64,000 bases of DNA from Lachnoclostridium phytofermentans (GCF_000733755.1 NZ_JPOF01000003.1:1280501-1344500), one strand, 5' to 3'. Counted from the first letter of the stretch, positions 1 to 8,225 are shown. A program made the numbers and translations. Notes: a model not told the origin generated them from the letters alone.

Positions 1-123
1 TTTATTATTCAATATTGAGTAACTATGTCATTCTCCCCTCTAAAGTGCATCTATCATAACTGTTTTTTACTGTTTGTGCGCATATACAATTAATTTATCA
101 CAATGGTGTCAAATTCCATTTTC

Positions 124-151
124 TTGTAATTTATGTGCATTATGATATAAT
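124..151 (+). promoter_or_regulatory. Putative sigma-A promoter of the MoxR operon
   Basis: TTGTAA (124-129), a 16-nt spacer and TATAAT (146-151) lie upstream of the MoxR gene. Transcription from here would give a leader of about 145 nt carrying both palindromes at 172-194 and 240-262. Seen by eye only; the start of transcription is inferred. Confidence 0.45.
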
Positions 152-171
152 AAAGCTTATAAATTACAATT

Positions 172-262
172 ATGAATTTAGCATTTAAATTCATGATATA
201 TTAAGACTGCCAAACCGAACGCTTGTGTAGATCTCGATCATGAATTTAGTATTTATATTCAT
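172..262. promoter_or_regulatory. Two copies of a 23-bp palindrome in the MoxR leader
   Basis: Two 23-bp near-identical palindromes (172-194 and 240-262, 68 bp apart, differing at two positions) each begin ATGAATTTAG and end ATTCAT. The first has perfect 9-nt arms around a 5-nt centre. The arrangement resembles a pair of regulator operators or two small hairpins in the 5' leader. I do not recognise the regulator; the half-site is similar to but longer-spaced than an ArgR box. Confidence 0.5.
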
Positions 263-302
263 GATAAATCATTTTTAAATATTAAATTTGTGAGGTTGCT
301 GT

Positions 303-1265
303 ATGAATGTGAAGGAAGCAAATAGAATTGTAAATGAATTAAAAACTAATATTCAACAAGTAATTATCGGAAAAGACGATGTTATACTTAAAGTCATTAC
401 TACTCTTATCGCAGGTGGACATGTTTTGCTGGAGGATACTCCTGGTACTGGAAAGACATTACTTGCTAAGGCACTTGCTCGTTCCATCTCTCTGAATTTT
501 AAACGTATTCAATTTACACCTGACCTGCTCCCCTCCGATGTAACTGGATTAAATATATATAATCAGAAGGAAGAAAGGTTTACATTTTTAGCTGGGCCCG
601 CGTTTACGAATATTTTATTGGCAGATGAAATTAACAGAGCAACTCCAAGAACGCAATCTAGTTTATTAGAATGTATGGAGGAACACCAGATAACGATTGA
701 TGGGGAGACGAGAACTTTAACTGACCCATTTTTTGTTATTGCGACACAGAATCCAATTGAAACTGCTGGAACCTTTCCACTGCCTGAAGCTCAGATGGAT
801 CGTTTTATCATGCAGTTGTCTATGGGATATCCTACCGAGGCGGAAGAGCTTCGTCTGATGGATCGATTCATCTTAAATAATCCACTAACCAAGCTAAATC
901 CAGTGTGTAGCGCAGAAGAAATTCTCTCCATTAGAGAATTTTCAAAAACTATTTTTATACATAACTCCATCAGAGAATACCTCGTTTCTATTGTTCAAGC
1001 AACTAGAAAACATCCTTCCATATCCGTTGGAGTAAGTCCGCGAGGTACGTTAGCTCTTATGAGAACTTGCCAAGTTTATGCCGCGATACAAAATCGTAAT
1101 TACTGTCTCCCAGATGACGTAAAACAGCTGGCTCCTTGCGTATTAAAACATCGTGTACTTCTATACGGCAACTATAAGCAAGGATCTACCAAGCATCCGA
1201 TCGATGAAATACTTCAAAGAGTACCAGTACCAACTGAGGATTTTAGTGAGATGAGGATAGGTTAA
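303..1265 (+). CDS. MoxR-family AAA+ ATPase
   Basis: A 320-residue AAA+ ATPase of the MoxR family, full length for the family. Visible motifs are Walker A (GTGKT within residues 45-52), Walker B (LLADEIN, about 105-111) and sensor 1 (ATQNPIE, about 147-153), followed by the usual C-terminal lid. MoxR ATPases act as chaperone-like partners of proteins encoded next to them, often with VWA or DUF58 domains. Here the next two genes are a DUF58 protein and a DUF4129-like membrane protein, the standard neighbourhood. ATG at 303 follows a weak GTGAGG Shine-Dalgarno. The exact client process is unknown. Confidence 0.93.
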   Translation: MNVKEANRIVNELKTNIQQVIIGKDDVILKVITTLIAGGHVLLEDTPGTGKTLLAKALARSISLNFKRIQFTPDLLPSDVTGLNIYNQKEERFTFLAGPAFTNILLADEINRATPRTQSSLLECMEEHQITIDGETRTLTDPFFVIATQNPIETAGTFPLPEAQMDRFIMQLSMGYPTEAEELRLMDRFILNNPLTKLNPVCSAEEILSIREFSKTIFIHNSIREYLVSIVQATRKHPSISVGVSPRGTLALMRTCQVYAAIQNRNYCLPDDVKQLAPCVLKHRVLLYGNYKQGSTKHPIDEILQRVPVPTEDFSEMRIG

Positions 1266-1343
1266 AAACTTCTTCCATTGGTAATTTGTAAACAAATTTG
1301 CAATTGATAAGAAAAGGCGTAAATCGCCAGAATCGAGGATACT

Positions 1344-2486
1344 ATGAGAATTTTGACATCTTTTCTTCTCATTGGTCTTGTATACTATATTCAACGATAT
1401 TTATACGAGAAATATTGGGATTATCAATTGAGAGTAACCTTATCTTTTGAAGATGGATTTGTAACCGAGGGCCAGAAATCTTATCTTATTGAATGTGTGG
1501 AAAACAATAAATTTTTGCCTATTCCACTCCTTCGTGTTAAATTTTCAGCTTCAAAGTACTTTATTTTTGGGAAAGAAAGTAATTCAAACGTTACGGATCA
1601 GTATTATCGTCATAATGTTTACTCTATTATTCCATACCAAAAAATCACGAGAAAGTACCCTTTTTTATGTAGCAAAAGAGGCTGTTACACAATCAATCAT
1701 ATTGATTTAATTTCCCGCGATTTATTTCTATCTGGAATACTAGCAAATCAGGTGCCTTGTGAGAGTACGATCCATGTCCTTCCAGGAACAGTTTCCTCGC
1801 TACATTATCCAAAATACCTGATTTCATCACTGCAGTCTATCATTCTTCAGTCTGCATTAACAGAAGATCCTTTTGAACTAAAAAGTATCCGTGATTATGA
1901 ACCGTATGATAATATGCGGCATATTAATTGGAAGCAGACCGCAAGATCAGGACAATTAAAAGTAAATACTCATTTTCCAACAACGCAGCAGAATGTTTCC
2001 ATCTGCCTAAACTTAGACCCTAATATTGTTTCACATCAAGAAGATCTACTAGAAGAAAGCATACGAATTGCTTTTACAATCGCTACTATGCTGAATGAAG
2101 CTAATGTACCTGTACGGTTTTTATGCAATGGGAAAGATATTTTTACAGATCAAACCATTCGAATGGAAGCAGGAAGTGGCAGACACTACTTAACTCAGCT
2201 TGGCGTATCCCTGGCAAGAATCGATTTAAAGAAATCAGTGAATAATTTCACCTCTACACTCGACCAATTTTTGTTACAAAGTCATCTGTCCCATCAACTA
2301 ATACTTATATCTAATTACCGAAAACCTGACTTATTAGACGTCTATCAGAAACTTGTGGACTGTGGGTATTCTTGTTTTTATATCATCCCAATCCTAAAGT
2401 CTGTAGAAGTATTAGAAACACCAATTCCTAATACTATGATATGGGAGGTGGATTATCTTGAAACCACGTTATCAGAAACTCCTTGA
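1344..2486 (+). CDS. DUF58 domain protein, MoxR partner
   Basis: A 380-residue protein with one N-terminal hydrophobic segment (residues 3-20) and the DUF58 signature near residues 181-203 (RDYEPYDNMRHINWKQTARSG). DUF58 proteins are von Willebrand-like and nearly always lie beside MoxR ATPases; their molecular role is not established. ATG at 1344 follows GAGGAT. The 3' end overlaps the next gene by 29 bp, so the two are translationally coupled. The 78-nt gap to the ATPase shows no terminator, consistent with one operon. Confidence 0.9.
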   Translation: MRILTSFLLIGLVYYIQRYLYEKYWDYQLRVTLSFEDGFVTEGQKSYLIECVENNKFLPIPLLRVKFSASKYFIFGKESNSNVTDQYYRHNVYSIIPYQKITRKYPFLCSKRGCYTINHIDLISRDLFLSGILANQVPCESTIHVLPGTVSSLHYPKYLISSLQSIILQSALTEDPFELKSIRDYEPYDNMRHINWKQTARSGQLKVNTHFPTTQQNVSICLNLDPNIVSHQEDLLEESIRIAFTIATMLNEANVPVRFLCNGKDIFTDQTIRMEAGSGRHYLTQLGVSLARIDLKKSVNNFTSTLDQFLLQSHLSHQLILISNYRKPDLLDVYQKLVDCGYSCFYIIPILKSVEVLETPIPNTMIWEVDYLETTLSETP

Positions 2487-3690
2487 TGTATTCCACCTTG
2501 GAATGCTATTTCTTTTTTGTTGCACATTGACAATACCATTTTATCAATATATGAAACAACCTATAAGTGCAAGGCAGTTTGTTTTCTATGCTATTATCCT
2601 AATGTTTTCTTATCTGATCAACCGTTATGTAAGAAAGAATTTTTTTATATTTCTTTTTCCTCATTTAGCTATCTTTATTTTATTATTCTTCTTACCAATA
2701 TTTATAGTAGATAAGTGCTTGTGTATTATTTTGTGGTCTTTTCTAGTAGGTTTTGATATTTTGTATTGGTGTAATAAAACACAAGCAAAAGTTATCTTCA
2801 TGCCTCTTTGGATTGCTTTAATCTATCCTATTCTTTATTGGTATTTAGGTAAAAATTATACTGGTAGTTATCAGATTATTTCTTATTACTTTGGGATTTT
2901 ATACTTGATTCTCGCACTACTATGTTCATATCTAAAGAATACGAAGTACATCGAACCGATTGAGGAACATACTGGGTATACACCAACTAAGGAAATTTTA
3001 AAAAGCAATAATCGTATGGTCTTTAGCATGGGGGGGATTCTACTTTTTGGTACCTTTTTTCTACGATATAGACCAGTAGAGGATTTCCTATCCTCCGCTA
3101 TTTCATTTATAAAGCAAGGACTTACGGCTCTACTTACGTTTGTAATCAATCTATTTCGAAGTACTCCCAAAATCCCTGAGAGCGAAGATTTAAAACTATC
3201 TGATATACCACAGGATATTTTACCAAAGGGTACTGCAAACCCATTCTTTTCATTACTTCAGGAGATTCTAATTTTTATAGTTTGCTTTGCTCTTATTACT
3301 GGAGGTACCATTACTCTCTCCATATTAATATACCGTTTTATAAAAAAGTATCTTTATCATCCTCCTCAAACCACCACTTCGGATGAGGGTGATTTTTCTG
3401 TTATTGTAACCAAAGAACGTCTTCTGAGAACAGAGCCAAAAAAAGAAGACGTTGATAATCATCGAAACAATAACCAAAAGATAAGACATTATTATAAGAA
3501 AAAAGTAAAGCGCATGATAGAGAGAAAGAAATCTTTTGATCAGTCGCTAACGCCAAATGAGCGTGTCAATATTCCGGACTCTATTTCCGAGAAAGGTTTA
3601 GTGGAACTAACAACCTATTATAACCGTGCAAGATATAGCAATGATGCAATGACAAAAGAAGAGGCGAAAGAAGCAAAAACTTATTTATGA
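2458..3690 (+). CDS. Polytopic membrane protein, DUF4129-like C-terminus
   Basis: A 410-residue membrane protein starting at TTG behind a strong GGGAGGTGG Shine-Dalgarno inside the end of the DUF58 gene. Hydrophobic segments occur near residues 12-30, 41-57, 62-95, 112-130, 138-157, 189-203 and 268-293. A basic cytoplasmic tail ends in LTTYYNRARYS, which resembles the conserved end of DUF4129 domains found in the transglutaminase-like member of MoxR/DUF58 clusters. No transglutaminase Cys-His-Asp core is visible, so this copy appears to keep only the membrane part and the C-terminal motif. Family call is moderate. Confidence 0.75.
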   Translation: MKPRYQKLLDVFHLGMLFLFCCTLTIPFYQYMKQPISARQFVFYAIILMFSYLINRYVRKNFFIFLFPHLAIFILLFFLPIFIVDKCLCIILWSFLVGFDILYWCNKTQAKVIFMPLWIALIYPILYWYLGKNYTGSYQIISYYFGILYLILALLCSYLKNTKYIEPIEEHTGYTPTKEILKSNNRMVFSMGGILLFGTFFLRYRPVEDFLSSAISFIKQGLTALLTFVINLFRSTPKIPESEDLKLSDIPQDILPKGTANPFFSLLQEILIFIVCFALITGGTITLSILIYRFIKKYLYHPPQTTTSDEGDFSVIVTKERLLRTEPKKEDVDNHRNNNQKIRHYYKKKVKRMIERKKSFDQSLTPNERVNIPDSISEKGLVELTTYYNRARYSNDAMTKEEAKEAKTYL

Positions 3691-3771
3691 AAATAGATTA
3701 TCCTTATGTTTACGTATAGTTCAGAAAAATTTATCATAAGATAGAATAAGAATTGTTCGGAGTAATACCAC

Positions 3772-4191
3772 ATGAAACAAATTATTAAAAAGCTATTGCT
3801 TCTATCCTGCCTATCCTTTTTTAGTGTTTCTCTAATCTCTTGTAAGAAGACAGATGGTGCACCAGAGAAAGATAGAGATTTGGAATTTACCGTTGTAGAG
3901 AATGCTGATTTACCAGAAAAATTAGCAAAATACATCGAAGAGAAGAAGACCAATCCATTTAAACTAACTTATGAAAATGAAGATTATCTCTACATAGTGC
4001 AAGGATACGGTGCACAAAAAAGTGGTGGCTATAGTATCTCTGTCGATGAACTTTATCTTGGAGACAATTGGATTTACGTAAAAACTAGCTTAATTGGCCC
4101 TGGAAAAAATGAGCCAGTAACTCAAAACATTACCTATCCATACGTAGTTATCAAAACGGAATTTATGGATAATGATGTTGTATTTCAATGA
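3772..4191 (+). CDS. Small putative lipoprotein
   Basis: A 139-residue protein with a lysine-rich n-region, hydrophobic stretch and lipobox LISC, placing the lipidated Cys near residue 24. The mature part is short and charged with no recognised family. It follows the MoxR/DUF58/DUF4129-like genes by 81 nt on the same strand and is closed by an intrinsic terminator, so it may be the last gene of that unit. Function unknown. Confidence 0.8.
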   Translation: MKQIIKKLLLLSCLSFFSVSLISCKKTDGAPEKDRDLEFTVVENADLPEKLAKYIEEKKTNPFKLTYENEDYLYIVQGYGAQKSGGYSISVDELYLGDNWIYVKTSLIGPGKNEPVTQNITYPYVVIKTEFMDNDVVFQ

Positions 4192-4192
4192 T

Positions 4193-4231
4193 AAAAAAAG
4201 CAAAGCATTCTATTCAATGCTTTGCTTTTTT
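4193..4231 (+). terminator. Intrinsic terminator after the MoxR operon
   Basis: A 16-bp perfect stem (4194-4209 with 4216-4231, core GCAAAGCATT) with a 6-nt loop ends in a run of T. It begins just after the lipoprotein stop codon. Because the stem is flanked by A and T runs it could work in both directions. Confidence 0.9.
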
Positions 4232-4669
4232 CTATGTATCAATGTAAAACAACAAGATTTAGTATATCAAAATGATGTTTAACCAACATATAGTATATTA
4301 TACTAAATTTTTTTACTTTTTTCTATATTTTTGTTATTAATGCTCATGTATACTTATATACATTGTGCATTATCTCTTCTAATTCTAGTTCTAACTACCC
4401 AAATATTAGAAAGTAGAATATAAACATGCATAATATTACAATCTTTTGTTGTGCAATATTATTCTTTGGAACAAAATAATCGAACCTACATTCTCCTCCT
4501 AATTTGACTTTAATACTCTAGTATGCTATAGTATATTTATGATTTTCTAGTTTTTGGATATATCATGGCTACTAGTTATAACTTAATGTAATACTTTGTC
4601 AGATGATTCTATCAATAACTTTCTGCTTTCCTCTAAAAAGTGGACAACCCAAAGCTGTTTTAGAATCCT
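4232..4669. other. AT-rich intergenic stretch without a recognised gene
   Basis: About 440 bp, very AT-rich, with stops in all frames. The only structure seen is a 15-bp palindrome TAGTATATTATACTA at 4291-4305 followed by T-rich sequence. No RNA gene or protein gene could be supported. Confidence 0.6.
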
Positions 4670-4698
4670 TTGAACAATAGTTTTGTATCACTTACTAT
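4670..4698 (+). promoter_or_regulatory. Putative promoter of veg
   Basis: TTGAAC (4670-4675), 17-nt spacer, TACTAT (4693-4698), about 55 bp before the veg start. Reasonable sigma-A match, assigned by eye. Confidence 0.4.
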
Positions 4699-4754
4699 AA
4701 CAAGCATGTAAAGCGTCAAGTTTCACAGACCGTACTGCAGATTGGAGTATAATA

Positions 4755-4997
4755 ATGAAGCAACCAGAAAACATGTGCAAGGTAAGAAACACTGTAGTTA
4801 ATAACGTGGGGAGAAGAGTAAAAATCAAAGCAAATAAAGGACGTAATAAAGTAGATATTGCTGAAGGTATTATTGCTCAAACCTATCCATGTGTATTCTT
4901 AATTCAGGTCGAAGGCGAATTAGCTGAGTCCGTAAAGACAATGTCTTTTAGTTATACCGACGTTTTGACTAAGGAAGTGGAGTTGGTTCTCTGCTAA
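4755..4997 (+). CDS. veg: Veg family protein
   Basis: An 80-residue protein matching the Veg/DUF1021 family: GRRVKIKANKGRNK near residues 19-32, a central TYPCVFLIQVEG strand region and the C-terminal SYTDVLTKEVEL motif. Veg is a small beta-rich Firmicutes protein, in Bacillus highly transcribed and linked to biofilm gene control. ATG at 4755 follows GGAG with 8-nt spacing. It is monocistronic, with its own promoter and a strong terminator. It has about ten extra N-terminal residues compared with the Bacillus protein. Confidence 0.9.
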   Translation: MKQPENMCKVRNTVVNNVGRRVKIKANKGRNKVDIAEGIIAQTYPCVFLIQVEGELAESVKTMSFSYTDVLTKEVELVLC

Positions 4998-5042
4998 TTA
5001 GCATGTCATAATACCTAATAATATAAAGCATATTTAACATAT

Positions 5043-5104
5043 AAAGATGTCAAATATGATATTCCCATTGTTTTATGGTGTATCATAATTGACATCTTTT
5101 TAAT
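5043..5104 (+). terminator. Intrinsic terminator after veg
   Basis: Arms AAAGATGTCAAATATGATA (5043-5061) and its complement at 5081-5099 pair over 19 bp with one mismatch, loop 19 nt, followed by TTTTT. Placed 46 nt after the veg stop codon. Confidence 0.85.
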
Positions 5105-5112
5105 TATACACA

Positions 5113-5157
5113 TTGACATTTTACGTTTTTTTCTATATAATTAGTAATCATTATTAA
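5113..5157 (+). promoter_or_regulatory. Promoter and Per-box-like operator of the PerR gene
   Basis: TTGACA (5113-5118), exact 17-nt spacer, TATAAT (5136-5141). A near-palindrome TTAGTAATCATTATTAA (5141-5157) overlaps the -10 and start region. It resembles the Bacillus Per box (TTATAATNATTATAA) and recurs in reverse before the rubrerythrin gene at 5784-5800, supporting autorepression by the encoded regulator. Confidence 0.75.
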
Positions 5158-5186
5158 TATAATCATCATAAAGAAAGGAGTCAAGC

Positions 5187-5624
5187 TTGCAAACAACAAA
5201 ATATAGTAGACAAAGAGAATCCATCAAAGATTATCTTGCTCACACCAAGGAGCATCCTACTGCCGACACCATTTATATGAAGGTTCGTGAAACTTATCCT
5301 AATATTAGCTTAGGAACCGTTTATCGTAATCTGAATCTTTTGGTTGAACAAGGCGAAGTAATAAAAATTAGCTGTGGCGATGGAAGTGACCATTTTGATG
5401 GTACAACAAGACCACATTACCATTTTATATGTTCTACTTGTAAAAAAGTGATGGATCTTCCTACATTATCTCTAGATCATATCGATACCTTAGCAGGGGC
5501 TAACTTTGCAGGTAAAATAGAAGGTCATTCCGCTTTCTTCTATGGGGCTTGTCCAGAATGCATGGCTAAGACTTCCAATAGTTTAATCCAGCAACCCACC
5601 TCAGATGAGATAGCGGATAAATAG
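5187..5624 (+). CDS. perR: Fur-family regulator, PerR-like
   Basis: A 145-residue Fur-family repressor. It has an N-terminal winged helix (recognition region SLGTVYRNLNLL, residues 41-52), the metal segment PHYHF (His77, His79) and two Cys pairs C82/C85 and C122/C125 for structural zinc. TTG start at 5187 with AGAAAGGAG six bases upstream. PerR proteins sense peroxide by iron-catalysed histidine oxidation and repress peroxide-defence genes. The subtype rests on the shared operator with the adjacent rubrerythrin gene rather than on sequence alone; a plain Fur or Zur role is the alternative. Confidence 0.85.
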   Translation: MQTTKYSRQRESIKDYLAHTKEHPTADTIYMKVRETYPNISLGTVYRNLNLLVEQGEVIKISCGDGSDHFDGTTRPHYHFICSTCKKVMDLPTLSLDHIDTLAGANFAGKIEGHSAFFYGACPECMAKTSNSLIQQPTSDEIADK

Positions 5625-5652
5625 ATGATAATGTAATTCTCTAGTTGCGCAT

Positions 5653-5700
5653 AAGAAAAAACCAGGATCTTTTCGAATCTAAAGGTCCTGGTTTTTTCTT
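5653..5700 (+). terminator. Intrinsic terminator after the PerR gene
   Basis: A 20-bp stem (5653-5672 with 5681-5700; one G-U pair) around an 8-nt loop, core AACCAGGAT, with A-rich and T-rich flanks. Confidence 0.92.
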
Positions 5701-5747
5701 ATGTTGAAAAGAATATAAAATAAATTTAAAAAGATAGGAAAGAGGTA

Positions 5748-5800
5748 TTGACATTTCATTTTATATGATGTATTATATCAATATCAGTAATGATTACTAA
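5748..5800 (+). promoter_or_regulatory. Promoter and Per-box-like operator of rubrerythrin
   Basis: TTGACA (5748-5753), 17-nt spacer, TATTAT (5771-5776). The palindrome TCAGTAATGATTACTAA (5784-5800) lies at the expected start of transcription and is the reverse complement of the PerR-gene operator except at three positions. Binding there would block initiation or early elongation. Confidence 0.75.
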
Positions 5801-5818
5801 TTTTTAAATCAATAACTT

Positions 5819-5875
5819 CAATAGAAAGATTATTACTAACAGTTCTACTATTTATATTATGTATTCTTTCTATTG
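5819..5875 (+). repeat. Inverted repeat in the rubrerythrin leader
   Basis: A perfect 11-bp inverted repeat (CAATAGAAAGA at 5819-5829, complement at 5865-5875) encloses 35 nt in the roughly 170-nt 5' untranslated region. It could form a stabilising or regulatory mRNA stem. Confidence 0.5.
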
Positions 5876-5952
5876 TGCTATAAACAGAACCTTATTTTTA
5901 GGTCTGTATTGAAACAATAAAAATGTATTGAAATGAAAAGGAGATTATAAGT

Positions 5953-6495
5953 ATGAAGAAGTTTGTATGTTCTGTATGTGGTTATGTTCATGAAGGAGAT
6001 TCTGCACCTGAAGTCTGTCCAATCTGTAAAGCAGGTTCTGAAAAGTTTGCTGAGCAGTCTGGCGAATTCTCTTGGGCAGCTGAGCACGTAATCGGTGTTG
6101 CTCAGGGCGCTAGTGAAGATATTTTAAAAGATTTAAGAGATAACTTTACTGGAGAATGTACTGAAGTAGGTATGTACCTTGCGATGGCAAGAGTAGCCCA
6201 TAGAGAAGGTTATCCAGAAATCGGTTTATACTATGAGAAGGCAGCTTATGAAGAAGCTGATCACGCTTCTAGATTTGCAGAATTACTTGGTGAAGTAGTA
6301 ACTAACAGCACTAAGAAGAACTTAGAGTTAAGAGTAGCTGCTGAAAACGGTGCAACAGCTGGTAAGTTTGATCTTGCGAAACGTGCAAAAGAAGCTAATC
6401 TTGATGCTATTCATGACACAGTACATGAGATGGCTAGAGACGAAGCTAGACATGGTAAAGCATTCTTAGGCTTACTTCAGAGATACTTTCAGTAA
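5953..6495 (+). CDS. rbr: Reverse-type rubrerythrin (NADH peroxidase component)
   Basis: A 180-residue rubrerythrin with domain order opposite to the classical protein: an N-terminal rubredoxin-like FeS4 site (C6, C9, C22, C25) followed by a four-helix diiron domain with GEC (E68), EEADH (E101, H104) and DEARH (E164, H167). Reverse rubrerythrins of clostridia reduce hydrogen peroxide with electrons from NADH via rubredoxin and are repressed by PerR, which matches the upstream operator and the neighbouring PerR-like gene. ATG at 5953 follows AAAGGAG. Monocistronic. Confidence 0.95.
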   Translation: MKKFVCSVCGYVHEGDSAPEVCPICKAGSEKFAEQSGEFSWAAEHVIGVAQGASEDILKDLRDNFTGECTEVGMYLAMARVAHREGYPEIGLYYEKAAYEEADHASRFAELLGEVVTNSTKKNLELRVAAENGATAGKFDLAKRAKEANLDAIHDTVHEMARDEARHGKAFLGLLQRYFQ

Positions 6496-6517
6496 TTAAT
6501 TACATTGCTTGTTTCCT

Positions 6518-6550
6518 TAGGGGAATACACTCCCCTGTATTCCCCTAGTT
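6518..6550 (+). terminator. Hairpin after rubrerythrin
   Basis: A perfect 12-bp stem TAGGGGAATACA (6518-6529) with 6536-6547 and loop CTCCCC, followed by GTTTT. Strong stem, short U-tract. Confidence 0.75.
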
Positions 6551-6599
6551 TTAAAATAACTCGCCCACCCTTGGCGAAATATTCTATACTCCCCTATGA

Positions 6600-6644
6600 A
6601 AGAAAGGTAAGACTTCTATGCCCATAGAAGCCTTACCTTTCTTA
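6600..6644. terminator. Second long hairpin before the HAD gene
   Basis: A 21-bp stem with one A/C mismatch (6600-6620 with 6623-6643, core GAAAGGTAAG) and a 2-nt loop, flanked by short A and T runs. Probably a back-up terminator that insulates the HAD gene. Confidence 0.7.
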
Positions 6645-6755
6645 TTAGTTATTTAGTATATTTGCGTGTTTTCTATCCCCATGCTATAATACCTAACAAT
6701 AACGATAGCAATAACAACCTTTGTCGATATTACAAATAGAATAGGAGAATTCCAT

Positions 6756-7484
6756 ATGAAAACATACCGCTATTCCACTTTACTCTTTGATGCTGATGAT
6801 ACCTTACTCGACTTTAAAGCATCTGAGAGAGATGCTTTAGCTTATCTATTTGAACAGCTTAACATTCCTCTAACCAATGAGATTCGTTCCTACTACCTTG
6901 ATATTAACCATAACTTATGGAAGGCATTCGAGCGTGGGGAAATCTCTCGAACCGATGTATTACATACTCGCTTTGTCACCGTATTAGATACATTACAAAA
7001 ACAAGAAATTGCACCGTTAGAGCTTACCTTTGGTGGTAAACCAATCCATTCCTCAGAGCTAGAACCTCTATATCAGGCAAAACTTGCGATGGGGCATAAC
7101 TTAATCCCAGGTGCAAAGGAACTCATCGAAACCCTACGCAAAACCCATCGTGTCTACATTGTCTCAAATGGTGTAGCCACAACCCAGCAAAATCGATTAA
7201 ATGCCTCTGGACTATATCCTCTTTTTGAAGACATTTTTATATCAGAAATAACTGGATACCAAAAACCACAAGTTGAGTTTTTCCACTATTGTATTGACCG
7301 TATTCCTGATTTCTCTCCAGAGACAACTTTAATTATTGGAGATAGCCTTACTTCTGATATAAAGGGAGGTAATAATATCGGAATAGACACTTGTTGGTAC
7401 AATCCACGCCAGGAAGAGAAGAATGTTGAGGTAACTGTTACCTATGAAATCCATACATTAGAAGATCTATATACAATTGTTTAG
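6756..7484 (+). CDS. HAD-family nucleotidase, YjjG type
   Basis: A 242-residue haloacid-dehalogenase hydrolase. Motif I is DADDT (residues 12-16), motif II VSNG, motif III the Lys of GYQKP, motif IV GDSLTSD. The DADDT motif and the late GIDTCWYNP match the YjjG/YfnB group of noncanonical pyrimidine nucleotidases, which dephosphorylate nucleoside monophosphates and help remove damaged pyrimidines. ATG at 6756 follows AGGAG. Appears monocistronic between two hairpins. Substrate is inferred from family. Confidence 0.9.
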   Translation: MKTYRYSTLLFDADDTLLDFKASERDALAYLFEQLNIPLTNEIRSYYLDINHNLWKAFERGEISRTDVLHTRFVTVLDTLQKQEIAPLELTFGGKPIHSSELEPLYQAKLAMGHNLIPGAKELIETLRKTHRVYIVSNGVATTQQNRLNASGLYPLFEDIFISEITGYQKPQVEFFHYCIDRIPDFSPETTLIIGDSLTSDIKGGNNIGIDTCWYNPRQEEKNVEVTVTYEIHTLEDLYTIV

Positions 7485-7555
7485 GTTTTTAGAATCTAGT
7501 TACCTTTCTATTGTTCTATCAATAAGGCCATCCCTTATATAGATAATGGATTATA

Positions 7556-7592
7556 AAATATAGTAGGGTTCTTTCATGAATCCTCTATATTT
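7556..7592. terminator. Bidirectional terminator between convergent genes
   Basis: An imperfect stem of about 14 bp (arms near 7556-7571 and 7578-7592, one bulge) with A-rich left and T-rich right flanks lies between the HAD gene (plus) and the P-loop kinase gene (minus), so it can serve both. Confidence 0.75.
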
Positions 7593-7655
7593 TTTTCTTA
7601 TTTCATGAAAAGGTAAAGTTAGTAAGTTGTACTTTTCTTTTTCATGAATGTAAAA

Positions 7656-8225
7656 TTAAAGGATACCTCTTTCGCTTTTTGTAACATCATAATAAATCAT
7701 ATCTACTATTTCTTCTTGGCTTAATTCCTTGGTAAGTATCTTTTCTTTTATACCTTCTATATAGTCCTTTTCCTTCCACCACTTTTTCATCTCAGCTTCA
7801 CCAAATTCATCACAGTTTGGTTTTTTCCTATGGCGAATTAAAGTCTCTTCAAAGGATAAATCAAAATAATATGCATAAATATTGTGTTTATATTCTGAAA
7901 GTAACATCGTAAATAATTCTTTATACCAGATAAAATTTAGAATTCCTTCCAATATTACAACTTCACTATTTTCTCTTCCATAGTTTGCAAGCTCCATTAA
8001 TAGAGAGATTGCTTTTGTATCCATGCCGTCTCTAACATATAATATTTCTCTTCTTATGACATCCTGCGATATAAGCATTGTTCCATGTCCAAACTTCATT
8101 TGTAAAGCTTTTGCAGTGGTTGACTTTCCACTTCCAGAGTTACCCCTAAGTATAATTAACTTTGCATTACAATTATGTATAATAAAATCACCTCCAGAAC
8201 CTCCATATGTATTATGAAATATCAC
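7656..8225 (-). CDS. Small P-loop kinase-like protein
   Basis: Up to 189 residues with a Walker A motif GNSGSGKST near the N-terminus, a DVIRREI segment and a C-terminal RHR. This looks like the AAA_33/zeta-toxin-like small-molecule kinase group; the substrate is not evident. The start is uncertain: the longest frame begins with GTG at 8225 without a Shine-Dalgarno, while a near-perfect GGAGGTGA (8195-8188) sits 7 nt before an in-frame ATT at 8183, which would give about 175 residues starting just before the P-loop. No antitoxin-like partner gene lies alongside, so a toxin role is not supported. Confidence 0.75.
   Translation of the reverse strand: MIFHNTYGGSGGDFIIHNCNAKLIILRGNSGSGKSTTAKALQMKFGHGTMLISQDVIRREILYVRDGMDTKAISLLMELANYGRENSEVVILEGILNFIWYKELFTMLLSEYKHNIYAYYFDLSFEETLIRHRKKPNCDEFGEAEMKKWWKEKDYIEGIKEKILTKELSQEEIVDMIYYDVTKSERGIL

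Noticed and set aside
7656-8225. Zeta-type toxin of a toxin-antitoxin pair
   Set aside because: The P-loop is zeta-like but there is no adjacent small antitoxin gene; ordinary small-molecule kinase is more likely.
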